Assembly (NCBI GenBank): GCA_038380435.1
Contig: JAWZYU010000034.1
Span: forward strand, 25,213,404 to 25,277,403
Origin: Ryuthela nishihirai
Taxonomy: Eukaryota; Arthropoda; Arachnida; Araneae; Heptathelidae
DNA length: 64,000 nt
Direction: 5' to 3'
This document shows positions 23,937-35,344 of the stretch, piece after piece. The notes under the pieces were generated by a model that did no database searches, had not been told where the DNA came from, and saw only the letters and a program-made list of their open reading frames with translations. Position 1 is the stretch's first letter. Every line of letters begins with the position of its first letter. The position numbers and the translations under genes are program-made.

Positions 23937-24910
23937 TGTCGTGCCCACATTTGTTTTATCATGTGGACCCGACTTTTGGCGTGGAGGGTCATGGACGCCC
24001 TTATCCTCGTTCCCATAGTGCCTTTCCATTTTGCCTCCATTTTTGTGTCCAGTTCGACGAAGAGGAGCTCGGTCGCAGGCATGGAATCTTCCAGATTGAG
24101 CCTGAAACGCCAGATGGCAGAGGGACTACGTGACATGCTGGTAAACAACGTTGGTCGGAGGGGAGCTGAGATTCGCACCTCGGCTACTCTGGCCAAACAC
24201 GTACAGCCACGCATGAAAGTAGGTGGAGTCTGCCAGGGGGACCGGGCAGTGTGCCTCGAAAAAAACAAGCGAAAAAGTATCAGTTGGTATTCGTCACTCC
24301 GAAAGGAAGGAAGTCTTCAGCTGCTGCCACTGGAAAGATGGAAACGAGGAGAATTGTCGTTAGCGCCCTGTGAGACACAGCGGGAGGCCGAGGAGGGAAA
24401 GCCTGTGGCCACGCAAAGCGGCTAGTGAGCCTGCAATGTCGTCCCCTGGGATCAGCCTGCACAAAACGAGGACGGGTCGAATTTCATTATTCTGGTTTTA
24501 AATTTTCACACTCAATTACATTACTACCGCCGTTACGCGGCCTGTATGGAATTAATACATGATGTCGTAGTCTCACCTTTTGAAACTGTATTTAAGTGAC
24601 TCATGAACTGTGCTGCGTGATCGCTGGGGTAAGCCCCGTAAATTGAGAAGTGTTGCGCTGAGGGTACCTGATGAAATTGTCCGATGAGTGGACCTACATG
24701 TGTGAAATGTCTGAAAGTAATTTTGTTAATAAATGTTGTGTTTTTGTTAACTGTAAAATTATCTCAGTTTTCATTATTGCAAATATCTGTTAATTTGGTT
24801 GTGGGTCCGGGAATTTGCCTTTGATTTCGCAGCAAGTAACGCATCACGGCCTAAGTGTTTGTACCGCCCTAAATATACACGGGGGGGGGGGGGGGGGGGG
24901 CGTCACAACA
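23937..24910 (+). mobile_element. Solo LTR 1 (right arm, longer form)
   Basis: It starts TGTCGTGCCC, ends GTCACAACA, and is flanked by ATTG on both sides (23,933-23,936 and 24,911-24,914). AATAAA in AATAAATGTTGTG lies at about 24,730. It includes about 173 bp (24,411-24,583) that the left copy lacks, and a G tract of about 20. A long open frame across 23,916-24,425 has no recognisable protein motif and reads through the LTR edge, so I do not call it a gene. Confidence 0.7.
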
Positions 24911-24980
24911 ATTGCACTGAATTTTGAATTTTTTTTGCATATGTGTATCTTATGGTATAAGCTTTAGTAACACAACCATA

Positions 24981-25180
24981 TAAATACCCCCTCAAGCAGC
25001 TGCTTGACCACAGAGGTCTGACAGGAGCCTGTCAGTTTAATACGTCATAATAGAAGGTCTGTGAGGATGGCGGGACCTCAGCAGAAAAACAGCACAAACA
25101 TCCATGCTTACACAGAGCTCGAACCCAGGTCCCGTAGATCAGTAGCCAAGCTTGCTAACCACTCGGCCACGAGACGGCTA
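24981..25180 (-). mobile_element. tRNA-derived SINE, family B (right arm)
   Basis: This is the mirror of 2,659-2,858, with the same A and B boxes read on the minus strand. Confidence 0.8.
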
Positions 25181-26494
25181 GAGCTCATATATTCCTTTTA
25201 TTTAAATTTACCTACTCTTCTAGTCTGTATCAATGATAAACACACAGGTTGTCGCAAACTATCTTTAAAAGTACATGAAGATGAATTTTTTAAGTTTTTT
25301 TATATGCCAATGTATTCTGATCTAGGCTTCAGTGATACAATATTATATTACTCATTCATTCTATTTCATGAAATGTCATTGCCGTATTAGTATGTGTCAC
25401 TGATAGACATTGGTTGTTGCAAACATTTTTTGAAGTATATAATATGATTGGCTTATGTTTTATATATATGATGTGGATTTCAAATGTTTCTCTTGTAATT
25501 ACTTTCATTAAATCTCAGTCAATAGCACTCAATGATACCATTTTTTGAATGCACTTTATGGGTTATATTTCTCGTTACTGTGGAGCACTGTTACACTGAA
25601 ATCTGTATTTTTTTTATTTCTAAGTTTTCTGTTATAAACTTCAGTAAGGTAATAACATAGTGCTCAAATGTTATATTATTGAATTTCACTTGTCTATTGG
25701 TATGTCTCAGTGATAGACAGTGGTTGTCGCAAACTGTTTTCTGAAACATACAATGTGATTTAGTTATATTTGGTTATTTGATGTGGACTTCAAACGTTTA
25801 TTTCTCTTGTTGGAGTATGTGTGGTCACTGTTAGCAACATTATTTTATTCATTTAACATTATTTGAAATGATTGTCTTGCAGATTCATACTGACCTCATA
25901 TCTAAAGTACAAATTAATTTGTTTTGAGGTTTTCAAGGTATTTAGATGTAAATATTTTAATTGTAATCTTTGTATTAATTTCTTCATGTCATCATGTTTG
26001 TTAATCAAGTCTTGTTTTGGTGTTTCTATTGGCGTTTATTTGAATTATGTGATACTGATGATTTTAATCTTAGCAAGAAGATAATTCTAGTCTCATTAAA
26101 AAATTATTGAATTGCACTGATCATTTCGTCAGCTTTGAATGAAATTCTGATCTCAGTTGCATTCTACTTATAACCTAAACTATGTGAGAGTTAAAAGTTT
26201 TTTATGGAATGTGGCCATACTTTTAGTGAGAGATTATATGTGATATTTATCATGATTATTAAATGTTATCTGATTTTAGTATGAATTTATTTTGCTAACT
26301 TAAGAATAAATCATTTATCTATACCAAAATTAACGCTAATGTTGCTCATAAATTCCGTTTCAGAAAATGTTGACCAAAAAAAAAGTTGTTTTAAAATTCA
26401 GGTATATCCCGTTTCCTTAAAATACGGTTTAGAATTGAATGTAATTAACAAAAAAAGTTGAAGCATTTCTAGATAATGCACGGGCGCCAATTGG

Positions 26495-27252
26495 AAAAAT
26501 GAACAGCATTAACAATTGAAGTGTAATCCATAAGATTTGTTTGGTAGAAACAACTTGTTGAGAAAAGAGTGATCACACGTGTGAAGTGAATCAATGTTTA
26601 CCTTTTAATGAATATTACATTTTACAGTAAGCACATTTTAATAAGGTATTGAACCTCCTCGAGCAACAATACAAGCTTCCACTCTGGCATGCAATCGGTC
26701 GTATAAATGCTGTTAATGACGCTGGGGGATACCATTCTATGCGCTTTCAACTTGGACGCGTAATTCAGCGATGGTCGTTGCCTGCCGCGGTCGGCGGAAT
26801 AGTCTTTATCCGATCCAGTCCCAAACATGCTCGATTGGAGTCTAGCCAAAACTTGCTAGGCAAGGGAATTGGTGCACTGCCTGATGAGCATGTTGAGTTG
26901 CCCGGGCGGGCATTATCCTGCTGGAATATCGCATTTGGAATTACACTGAAATATGGCAGGATGACCGGCTGTACGATATCGCTGACGTATGTGTTGCTAT
27001 TCAGTGTACCTTGTACAAACACCAGACGCATACGGCAGTGATAGCTAATCGTTCCCTACACCATGATGCCCTGTGTGTCGCTGGCCGATGCACGATGGAA
27101 GAAACCGCTCACCTTGTCGCCTTCGGATGCGTAAACGATCATCAGATGCTCCTAAACAGAATCGGCTTTCAACACTAAAGACCACAGACTGCCATTCTTC
27201 CCTCCAATGAACTCGTTCTCCACACCATTGCAAACGTGCTCGATAGTGACGA
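26495..27252 (-). pseudogene. Tc1/mariner transposase fragment (right arm)
   Basis: This is the mirror of 589-1,345, with the same lost first catalytic Asp (VESRF) and the same QQDNARPG block. It is broken by the same stops. Confidence 0.85.
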
Positions 27253-27388
27253 GTGTGACCATACAGGGTCCTAGTGTTGACCATGTATACAACCTGAACA
27301 AAATAATGGCTGTGAGCTTGATTATGGATCCTGAATTTGCTGCAGTAGCAGGATTCCTTTGAGACAATATCTCCCGCTGTGTTTTCTG
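27253..27388 (+). mobile_element. RTE-type LINE 5'UTR fragment (right arm)
   Basis: This is the mirror of 453-588. In this orientation it reads in the same sense as the RTE leader at about 52,585-52,725. Confidence 0.7.
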
Positions 27389-27566
27389 GTGTCAGCCTCC
27401 AGTCAAAGCTATCCAGCATATTCTTTAACGTGCATGGGATGTGGTTCTCCCACACACGAGGCCACGGCTTAAATTCCCATTCGATGGACGACAGCCTTTT
27501 CAAGCCCAACAATAACCCATATCAAAGCCATCTGAAGGGCATCTGACCACAGCTTTCCGTCAATGG
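27389..27566 (-). mobile_element. SINE-A-type body fragment (right arm)
   Basis: This is the mirror of 275-452. A similar but distinct fragment in the same orientation lies at 28,842-29,020. Confidence 0.7.
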
Positions 27567-27973
27567 AATTAAAAATATATATAATAGAGTGACATGTACC
27601 AAATTTTCAAATTTGCCCGCGACTTCCAAAAGGTTGACACCCCTGCATATATCATTGTCATTTTTTGGCCAAAGATATGCAAAGACGTCAAACGATGTAC
27701 AGGATACTAATCAGGCCGGGCATACGTATAAGCTAACTAAGCTACAGCTTAGGGACTCACGATATGAGAAGTTTCAAAGAAATGCATTTCAACGTTTACT
27801 AGCTGAAGAAAAAAAAATAACAATAAATTAATTCAAATGTTAATCATGACGAAACCATAATGAAACCAGTTTATCTTAGCTTTGCACAGCCATCATTGTA
27901 TACCATTTCAGGTGTAATATTTTCAACACATTAACTTCCTGCTTTATAGTTTAATCTCCCCTTTACTCAGAAT

Positions 27974-28183
27974 ATGCCCGTCCCGTGGCCGAGTGGTTAG
28001 CACGCTTGGCTACTGATCTAAGGGATCTGGGTTCGAGCCCCGATTTAGGCATGGATGTGTGTGTCGTTTTTCTGCTGAGGTCCTGCCATCCTCTCAGATC
28101 TCTTACTGTGGCATATAAACTGACAGGCTCCTGTCAGACCTCTGTGGCAAGCAGCTGCTTGAGGGGGTATTTTTTTTTTTACT
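27974..28183 (+). mobile_element. tRNA-derived SINE, family B
   Basis: The head reads CGTGGCCGAGTGGTTAGCAC with B box GGTTCGAGCCCC, then the body ACTGACAGGCTCCTGTCAGA, ending at GAGGGGGTATTTTTTTTTTT. It lies just outside the palindrome. It is the best-preserved B copy here, with clean pol III boxes. The terminal T run could stop pol III transcription. Confidence 0.8.
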
Positions 28184-28214
28184 CAGAATAATAAATGTAG
28201 ATTTCGAATTTTTA

Positions 28215-28300
28215 CAGCCTCTTACAGTAGGTAGAGCTTAGGACCTCTTAATTTTAACATCACTTAGGGGCCTCTTAACTTTGACATAGCTTAGGGCCTT
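28215..28300 (+). repeat. Short ~29-bp minisatellite
   Basis: About three diverged units of the type AGCTTAGGGCCTCTTAACTT follow one another. Confidence 0.6.
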
Positions 28301-28841
28301 AAAGGTCACAATCCAACCCTGGTGGAAATATGGTTGAGTGATCCCATCCGATGCTCCACTATACAGGAAAGTACTACATCTGTTGGATGGAACCACATGT
28401 TACATTCGTGTGCTGATCGACGCATGAAAGAAAACTGATATAATGTTACGAAGCAGCAGAGAAGGAATCTGTCCAAAACATCTGCATTACACAATAGTTG
28501 TCTAACTCAGTCTGTTCATTCAAATCAGAAAAGTGGAAACTCTTGAATTTTGAGCCATGCCAAGGAATTATTGCCAATAAGATTTGGTAGCGACATGGTC
28601 TGAATTTATACTGTAACTCTTTTATTATTTATTCTGTAAATTAATAAATAAAAAATCTTATTATTTATTCTGTAAATGAATTGTGCCGAGAGTCGACTGT
28701 TTTTGAAGGGGGAATTTCGAGTCTTTTTTTTTATAAAAAATAATATTTATCGCTGCCATAAAATCAAATATTTGGGTCCAAGTTCCAAGTCCTTGTGGAG
28801 GGTTGAGAGAGGGGACTCACTGGACAGCTGTTGGAAAAAGG
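28301..28841. other. Unclassified interval
   Basis: Apart from a short duplication of TTATTATTTATTCTGTAAAT near 28,620-28,678, nothing recognisable is seen. Confidence 0.5.
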
Positions 28842-29020
28842 TGTCAGCCTCCCGTCAAAGCTATCCGGCATGTTCTTTAACGTGCATGGGATGTGGTTCT
28901 CCCACACACGAGGACCTGGCTTAAATTCCCATTCGATGGACGGTAGGCTTTTCAAGCCCAACGATAACCGATATCAAAGCCGTCTGAAGGGCATCTGACC
29001 ATGCTTTCCGTCAATGGAAC
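28842..29020 (-). mobile_element. SINE-A-type body fragment
   Basis: It matches the piece at 27,389-27,566 in the same orientation, including ACGTGCATGGGATGTGGTTC, but with independent substitutions. Confidence 0.7.
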
Positions 29021-29906
29021 TGATTTGTTTCTCTTCGATGTGCGAATTTTTCAAATGATTTCATTTCTTCAACTGAACTGAATCAAATATCAATTATAAT
29101 GCAAATTATAAAAATATGCAGAAATATTTCATTCTTGCAGGAAATATTTTATTTTCACAGACAAAAAATCTTATTTCTCGATGTAAAAAATATTCAATAA
29201 GCATACACTGGCGGAAATTGAAAAAAGAATACAGAGAAGGAATTCCTTTAGGAACGTCATATTATGTTAATAGTTAAGGGCAGCAGAAACCGTGATGCAA
29301 GATCGACAATCATTGGATGAAATAATGACGTCACTGAGGACAACAACATAGAAATGTACGCAGCGCGTAAATAAGGACTAGAGCCTGAAGAAAGAAGTTA
29401 TTGTCTTGTGTCGTGTTCTTCAGTGCTCTTTGAAGAAGCTACCATGCGTGGATGACACAGGTGCGAAACATTTGTTCAGTTAGTGGAGTTTGAGCGAAAT
29501 TGTGTAGCGAGTCTTCGAGAAGTAGGTTGGTCTTTTCGTCAAATTGCACACCGTGTTGGACGAGAGGTATCGGCAGTGGTACAATAGTGGCGTCGATGGT
29601 CAGAAGAGCATTCGCACACTCGCAGACATGGTTCCGGGCAACAGAAAGTTACGGACGCACGAGAGGATCGGCGTATCAGGAGGGCGGAGGTCGCAGAGCG
29701 GATGGCTACGGCATCACAAATTCGATCCTGGCCGTACCAAGGGTATCTACAAGAACGATACGCAATCGCCTTTTGAAAGCAGGACTATGGGCACACGTGC
29801 CGCTAGCATTGTTACCTCGTCACTGTCTAGCACGTTTGCAATGGTGTGGAGAACGAGTTCATTGGAGGGAAGAATGGCAGTCTTTGGTCTTCAGTGATGA
29901 ACCGAG

Positions 29907-29966
29907 TGGTTAGCACGCTTGGCTACTGATCTAAGGGACCTGGGTTCGAGCCCCGGGATTTAGCCC
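29907..29966 (+). mobile_element. SINE-B tRNA-like head fused to a LINE 5' end
   Basis: The A box CCGAGTGGTTAGCACGC and B box GGTTCGAGCCCC of family B are present, but the SINE body is absent. LINE sequence starts directly after GGGATTTAGCC. The upstream edge shares CCGA with the expected Tc1 sequence, so the join may have used microhomology. Confidence 0.65.
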
Positions 29967-32082
29967 ATTAAATGAAACTTACGAAAGTAGCTTTAAAAAC
30001 TTTAGAAATCAGATAAATTATAAAATACGAGATGCAAAAAACAGTTTCCTTGCAACTCAGTTTCAAAATTGTGATGGAAATATATCATGGCAGTGGAAAT
30101 TGATAAGAGAGATAATAAATCAGAAGCAGGTAGAAAATAAATATCCAGAATTAGAAAGTGGTTCTGATTCAACTGAAAATGCTAAGTTATTGGCAAACCA
30201 ATTTAATGAATACTTTTTAAATATAGCAGTAAATCTGTCAAAGAATAGGATTGTAAGAAATCAAAATAGCCATATGAGTAAAAATGTCAAATCCATGTTT
30301 TTAGCTCCAACTTGTAGAAAGGAATTGACTGACATTATAAAAGGATTTAAAAATATAAAAATCTGCTGAGTATGACAATATTTCCATTATCGCTGTTAAA
30401 AAATGTTCTTTTAACTTGATTCAACCATTGGTTCACATTTGTAATTTATCCTTCGAAACTGGCACTTTTCCAGATTTAATGAAGGAAGCTATTGTAATTC
30501 CAGTTTACAAAAAGGGAAATAAAAATGATTTTAAGAATTATCGACCGATATCTCTTCTAACAATATTTTCCAAAATATTAGAAAAACTAGTTAATAATAG
30601 ACTGATAAATTTTTTAGATAGTTTTAATTTTCTCTCTGGAAACCAATTTGGGTTTAGGAAGGGTAGAGGTACAGAAAATGCATTGTTGAATTATACGTCA
30701 AAGGTGTTTCATTCCATAGACAATAATCAATTTATTCTATCCGTATTTATGGACTTGGAGAAAGCTTTTGACACCGTTGATTACGAAATTTTAATTAGCA
30801 AACTAGAAAATATTGGCATTCGTGGTGTTGTATTAAAATGGTTTAAAGACTACTTACAGCACAGAACGCAATATGTTAGTCTTTTTAATACACTTAGTAA
30901 CCCAAAACATATTTCATGTGGCGTACCACAAGGTTCAGTCCGGGGACCAACCTTGTTTCTGATATTCATAAATGATCTATGTAAATTAAAAATAAATAGT
31001 TATATTAACACTTTTGCAGATGACACATCATTAACTTTATGTGCTTATTCTCTGGAAAATCCCCTTTATAACATGAACACTGATCTAAAATGTGTGATGA
31101 AATGGTTGGATTTAAATGGATTATATTTAAATACGAAAAGACTAAGTATATTCTATTTAACCTAAGAAAGAAACCATACAATCCAAATTTGATTAAATTA
31201 AAATTGCATACATTTTCATGCAATAATTACTCAGCTTGTTGCTGTAAAGAAATTGAACAGGTTCAAAATCTACTCTACCTAGGCGTTTATATTTATAGCT
31301 CCCTAAGTTGGAAAATGCATATTGGAAAACTAACAAACACACTTAGACAGATGTTATATAAATTTTATTTTTTTTTAAAATCTTAAGTAATAAAATGTTA
31401 ATAATGTTATACAAATCTTGGGTCCAGTCTGCTATACAGTATGGCATTACAAGTTGGGGAGGAACATACATTTCATCATTAAGGAGTCTAATCTCAATGC
31501 AAAATAAATTTATATTTCAAATTTTACCAAATAAATATAAAACTGTTACCATCTTTTGTAAGTATACCATTTCAGGTGTATTTCCACTGAGTCATTTATT
31601 TGCTTATAGAATATTAAATTACTTCTTTAAAAACAATAATGCAGTGCTGCATTATACAAATTATACTATGCGAGATAATGGGAAAAGGTTTCTATTACCA
31701 CTTGCAAATAAAGAAATTATGCATAAACACTTTGATTATTTGGCCCCTAAAATTTTTAATTCTTTACCGATTATAATTCGAAATGAAGCTAATTATGCAT
31801 TTCAGATCTCTCACTGCTAATTATCTAATGACCATTACAAATGCTGACAGCCTGTTTTCAGTGTTAAAGTAAAAAAAATTAATTCGTTTTTATAAATTCT
31901 GTGTTGGTTTTGTATTTATATATTTTCTTCATGTAAAGTTGAGTGTCAGTGTTGCCAAAATTATGTATTTAAATAATTTTTAAATTAACCTACATGAGCT
32001 TAGATGCTCTTGGGTTAATAAGAGTATTACAAATATATGTTGTTTGTAACCTTATTATTATAATAAAACTGAACTGAACTGT
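29967..32082 (+). pseudogene. CR1/jockey-group LINE, 5'-truncated (RT and C-terminal part)
   Basis: Translation in shifting frames gives a pre-RT segment (LANQFNEYFLNIA) and a reverse transcriptase (VIPVYKKGNK, NYRPISLL, FGFRKGRGTENAL, VFMDLEKAFDTVDYEIL, CGVPQGSV, FADDTSLT). A C-terminal region follows (YGITSWGGTY, FNSLPIIIRNEANY). The active-site motif is FADD rather than YADD, which is common in this group. Frameshifts lie near 30,366 and 31,135, with a stop near 31,384. The endonuclease is missing. The 3' end is a short run of ACTGA units (about 32,067-32,082), a typical CR1/Daphne-type tail. It sits within the Tc1 transposase gene. Confidence 0.85.
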
Positions 32083-33308
32083 TTAGGAGCATCTGATGGT
32101 CGTTTACACATCCGAAGGCGACAAGGTGACCGGTTTCATCCATCGTGCATCGGCCAGCGACACACAGGGCATCATGGTGTAGGGAACGATTAGCTATCAC
32201 TGCCGTATGCGTCTGGTGTTTGTACAGGGTACACTGAATAGCAATACATACGTCAGCGATATCGTACAGCCGGTCATCCTGCCAAATTTCAGTGTAATTC
32301 CAAATGCGATATTCCTGCAGGATAACGCCCACCCGGGCAACTCAACATGCTCTTCAAGTAGTGCACCAATTCCCTTGCCTAGCAAGTTTTGGCTAGACTC
32401 CAATCGAGCATGTTTGGGACTGGATCGGATAAAGACTATTCCGCCGACCGCGGCAGGCAACGACCATCGCTGAATTACGCGTCCAAGTTGAAAGCGCATA
32501 GAATGGTATCCCCCAGCGTCATTAACAGCATTTATACGACCGATTGCATGCCAGAGTGGAAGCTTGTATTGTTGCTCGAGGAGGTTCAATACCTTATTAA
32601 AATGTGCTTACTGTAAAATGTAATATTCATTAAAAGGTAAACATTGAAGCACTTCACACGTGTGATCACTCTTTTCTCAACAACTTGTTTCTACCAAATA
32701 AATCTTATGCATTGCACTTCAATTGTTAATGCTGTTCATTTTTCCAAATTCCGCCAGTGTATTATCTAGAAATACTTAAACTTTTTTTGTTAATTACATT
32801 TAAATGTAAATCGTATTCTAAGGAAACGGGATATACCTGAATTTCAAAAAAAAAAAAAAAACTTTTTTTTTTTGGTCAAAATTTTCTGAAATGGAATTTA
32901 TGAGCAACATTAGCGTTAATTTTGGTATAGATAAATGATTTTTTCTTAAGTTAGCAAAATAAATTCATACTAAAATCAGATAAGATTTAATATCTATGAT
33001 AAATATCACATATAATCTCTCACTAAAAGTATGGCCACATTCCATATAAAACTTTTAAATCTCACATAGTTTAGGTTATAAGTAGAATGCAACTGAGATC
33101 AGAATTTCATTCAAAGCTGACGAAATGATCAGTGCAATTCAATAATTTTTTTTAATGAGATATTGGAATTATCTTCTTGCTAAGATTAAAATCATCAGTA
33201 TCACATAATTCAAATAAACGCCAATAGAAACACCAAAACAAGACTTGATTAACAAACATGATGACATGAAGAAATTAATACAAAGATTACAATTAAAATA
33301 TTTACAAC

Positions 33309-33915
33309 TAATCTATGGTAAACAACAATAGGAAACATTTGGTAAATCTGCCTGTGTCGTCGTGCATGGCCATGAGTGATTGTTTTATGGCCATGACACC
33401 TCATAGAAGTATTATGCTTTGTATAAGGGTTGAATGTAGCTAGTGCAGGGCGGTTGACCTAGTGTGTATGAAAGTGCAGAGTGACCTGATCCGAGGGTCA
33501 AACGATTATCGGGGGCCAGTGGGAAATAAGGGAAGAAGGAGGAAATGGACGAATGAGTCGGGTGAAGGCAGACGCAGTTCCGAGTGCCGAAGAGTAGACA
33601 ATTTTCTGTGGGTATAGCCCTGTGGTTATCAGTGGGCCGACGCCTTGTGAACTGAAAGTGTGCTGTGGACTGAATTGTCGTGTGCGTTTAAATTGGTGCT
33701 GAGATAGAAATAATCTCTATAGTGCTGACAGGTGTTCAAAATAAGTACGCAGTTGCACACTGGTTACCTCCCCGTAACTTGTCTTAATAAATAAATGTTG
33801 TTGTTTTATTTAAATGAAGGGAGCAGATATAGAACCTCTTCTGCGGGAACCAAGAATAGAATTAATAAAGCGAGGGTCGCGTAACAAGCATTATAAAGTA
33901 TTATAAAATCCAACA
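33309..33915 (+). mobile_element. Solo LTR 2, third copy, 5'-truncated
   Basis: It matches 4,243-4,795, ends CCAACA, and has a 56-bp insertion near 33,700-33,755 containing GAGATAGAAATAATCTCTAT. Confidence 0.6.
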
Positions 33916-34904
33916 ATATTAACTACTTTTTACTAAGGTTTCATGATAGTAACTACAGGACAAATAAATATGTGAAACCCACTTCAAATGTACCAATGAG
34001 AACTTAATCATGTTGTGTGCTTCAAAATATAGTTTGCGTTTTAGCAATGTCTATCATTGAAACATATCTGTAGATAAGTGAAAATTAATAATGGGAACCA
34101 ATGGGAACCCTATATTATAGCCTTACTAAAGTTTCTAATCAAGTACATAGTAATATAACAAAAAACAGTTTTCAGCGTAACATTTAAGAAAGTTCTATAA
34201 TAAAAAGATATATAACCCATGCAGCTTTAATTTAATTTATTAAGGAAAATAATAACATTGACTCCAATATACTGAGGATAATAACAAGTAAAATAATTAT
34301 TTGAAACCTACATCAAATATATACCAATGTCTATCATTTAGACATGACTAGTAGACCAGTAAATGGCATATGATTAAATAATTTAACCAAATTTCTTAGT
34401 TTTTTCTTTTGGATGATTTCTTTTGGTGTAATTACGTATATACACTTTTCCACATGTTAATATAATTTTATGTAAGAAATCAATTATTTTATTCCCACAT
34501 GGACACCAAAATCGATGCTAAACACGGTTTCTCCTGATTTACAATATTAACATATGCCAATAATTGATTTTTGCAGTTCAGAAATTGCTACTTTACATTA
34601 CCAGATATCAGTATTTGAAAAACAGCATGGCATAATATTCCCACATTTGTTGAAACTCGCACATATTAATTAGCTGCTGAGGTACATACAATACTAAATC
34701 CCTTTTTGTTGTTAAATGAATATACGAAATGCGTATGAACGAAATACAGTTATATATTGCATTCATTATAATTACTATGTCAGTCAGGAAACAACATTTA
34801 AGGGGCGTAATAACAATAATAATTCCTATAAATACAACTGAATTTAAACAATATATATATAAAATACAATATATATCTATACAACAGAATAGAGAAACCT
34901 CACC

Positions 34905-35178
34905 TACGCTTTAACACAAGGTAACAGTTACAAAGAGCAGTGGTGATATACAAAGGGTACAGGGTTATAAACAACCTTCGTTTGAGCCTGTGCTCTGAGA
35001 GGATTCCGGTGGCACAGCCCATATCACGTGACATCAGGCTTTCCTTTCAGACGGCTTTGCCTTTACTAACGAGGGAGGTTTGCGGAGACGAACCCCAAAG
35101 TTGGCGCAGGTGGGATTCGAACCTGGAAGTGAAGATTACTATTCTAGAGCACTACCGACTGAGTAACCCTGCCCCGAA
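34905..35178 (-). mobile_element. tRNA-derived SINE, family C (third copy)
   Basis: This is the diverged counterpart of 5,846-6,120. The minus-strand head GGGGCAGGGTTACTCAGTCG is intact. Confidence 0.75.
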
Positions 35179-35344
35179 CATTTTTAAAATCGTATTCCAA
35201 ACATTAATGTTCATTGTAAAGTATTTTACGCACTCCCTTGTTTGGTGGTGCAGTAACGTATACACAAATGTGATCGCGTTGTGTTCTTTTCGCCAACTGA
35301 TATTGGTCATATCTGTTAGGGAAGAGAAGCCGCATAAACTCAAG

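Larger units (their letters stand above)
22377..25810 (-). repeat. Degenerate ~300-bp AT-rich tandem repeat (right arm), interrupted
   Basis: This is the mirror of 2,030-5,280, with the same interruptions by SINE-B and both solo LTRs. Confidence 0.7.
1..27840. repeat. Giant inverted repeat (palindrome), two ~13-kb arms
   Basis: Base 1 pairs with base 27,840 and the complementarity continues inward to 13,123/14,468. The sum of paired coordinates is about 27,841 at the outer end, 27,657 near position 3,700, 27,640 near 7,000, 27,637 near 10,600 and 27,591 at the inner end. It therefore shifts only at a few indels. Every element of the left arm recurs in reverse order and opposite strand in the right arm. 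The longest frame (448 versus 449 codons, in the LINE) differs at about five residues plus one inserted proline, so the arms are very similar but not identical. The left outer boundary is cut by the window edge. Confidence 0.97.
14468..27840 (-). repeat. Right arm of the giant inverted repeat
   Basis: This is the mirror copy of 1-13,123. It carries extra sequence relative to the left arm: about 173 bp inside a solo LTR (24,411-24,583), 18 bp near 22,337-22,354, about 45 bp near 16,243-16,288, and one extra proline codon in the LINE. The third copy of this sequence near 34,420 agrees with the left arm at the 18-bp site, so that difference is an insertion in this arm. Confidence 0.95.
29206..32759 (+). 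mobile_element. Tc1/mariner-like element with terminal inverted repeats, interrupted by SINE head and LINE
   Basis: The left end begins CACTGGCGGAAATTGAAAAA and the right end is the complement of CACTGGCGGAATTTGGAAAA. Both are bordered by TA (29,204-29,205 and 32,760-32,761), the normal Tc1 target duplication. The transposase remnant begins near 29,480 with VEFERN and a helix-turn-helix-like segment (GWSFRQIAHRVGREVSAVV). It passes SEEHSHTRR and RVHWREEWQSLVFSDE near 29,890, resumes at 32,083 (GASDGRLHIRRRQGD) and continues to about 32,616. The first catalytic Asp is retained (FSDE), but stops and frameshifts are scattered. The SINE-B head and a CR1-type LINE occupy 29,907-32,082. Confidence 0.85.

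Noticed and set aside
23916..24425. 169-codon open frame (and its mirror at 3,232-3,741)
   Set aside because: It begins outside and runs into a solo LTR, has no recognised motif, and its end differs between arms because of the 173-bp indel.
1..27840. Giant DNA transposon with 13-kb terminal inverted repeats (Maverick-like)
   Set aside because: No polymerase, integrase or capsid-like genes are present. The arms consist of ordinary nested insertions and the left end cannot be seen.
27974..28060. tRNA genes at SINE heads (also 2,659, 35,740, 45,350, 61,690)
   Set aside because: A and B boxes are present, but each head continues into a shared SINE body and lacks a closed acceptor stem.
29500..29913. 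Stand-alone 137-codon gene
   Set aside because: It is an out-of-frame reading over the Tc1 transposase remnant and ends in the SINE head.
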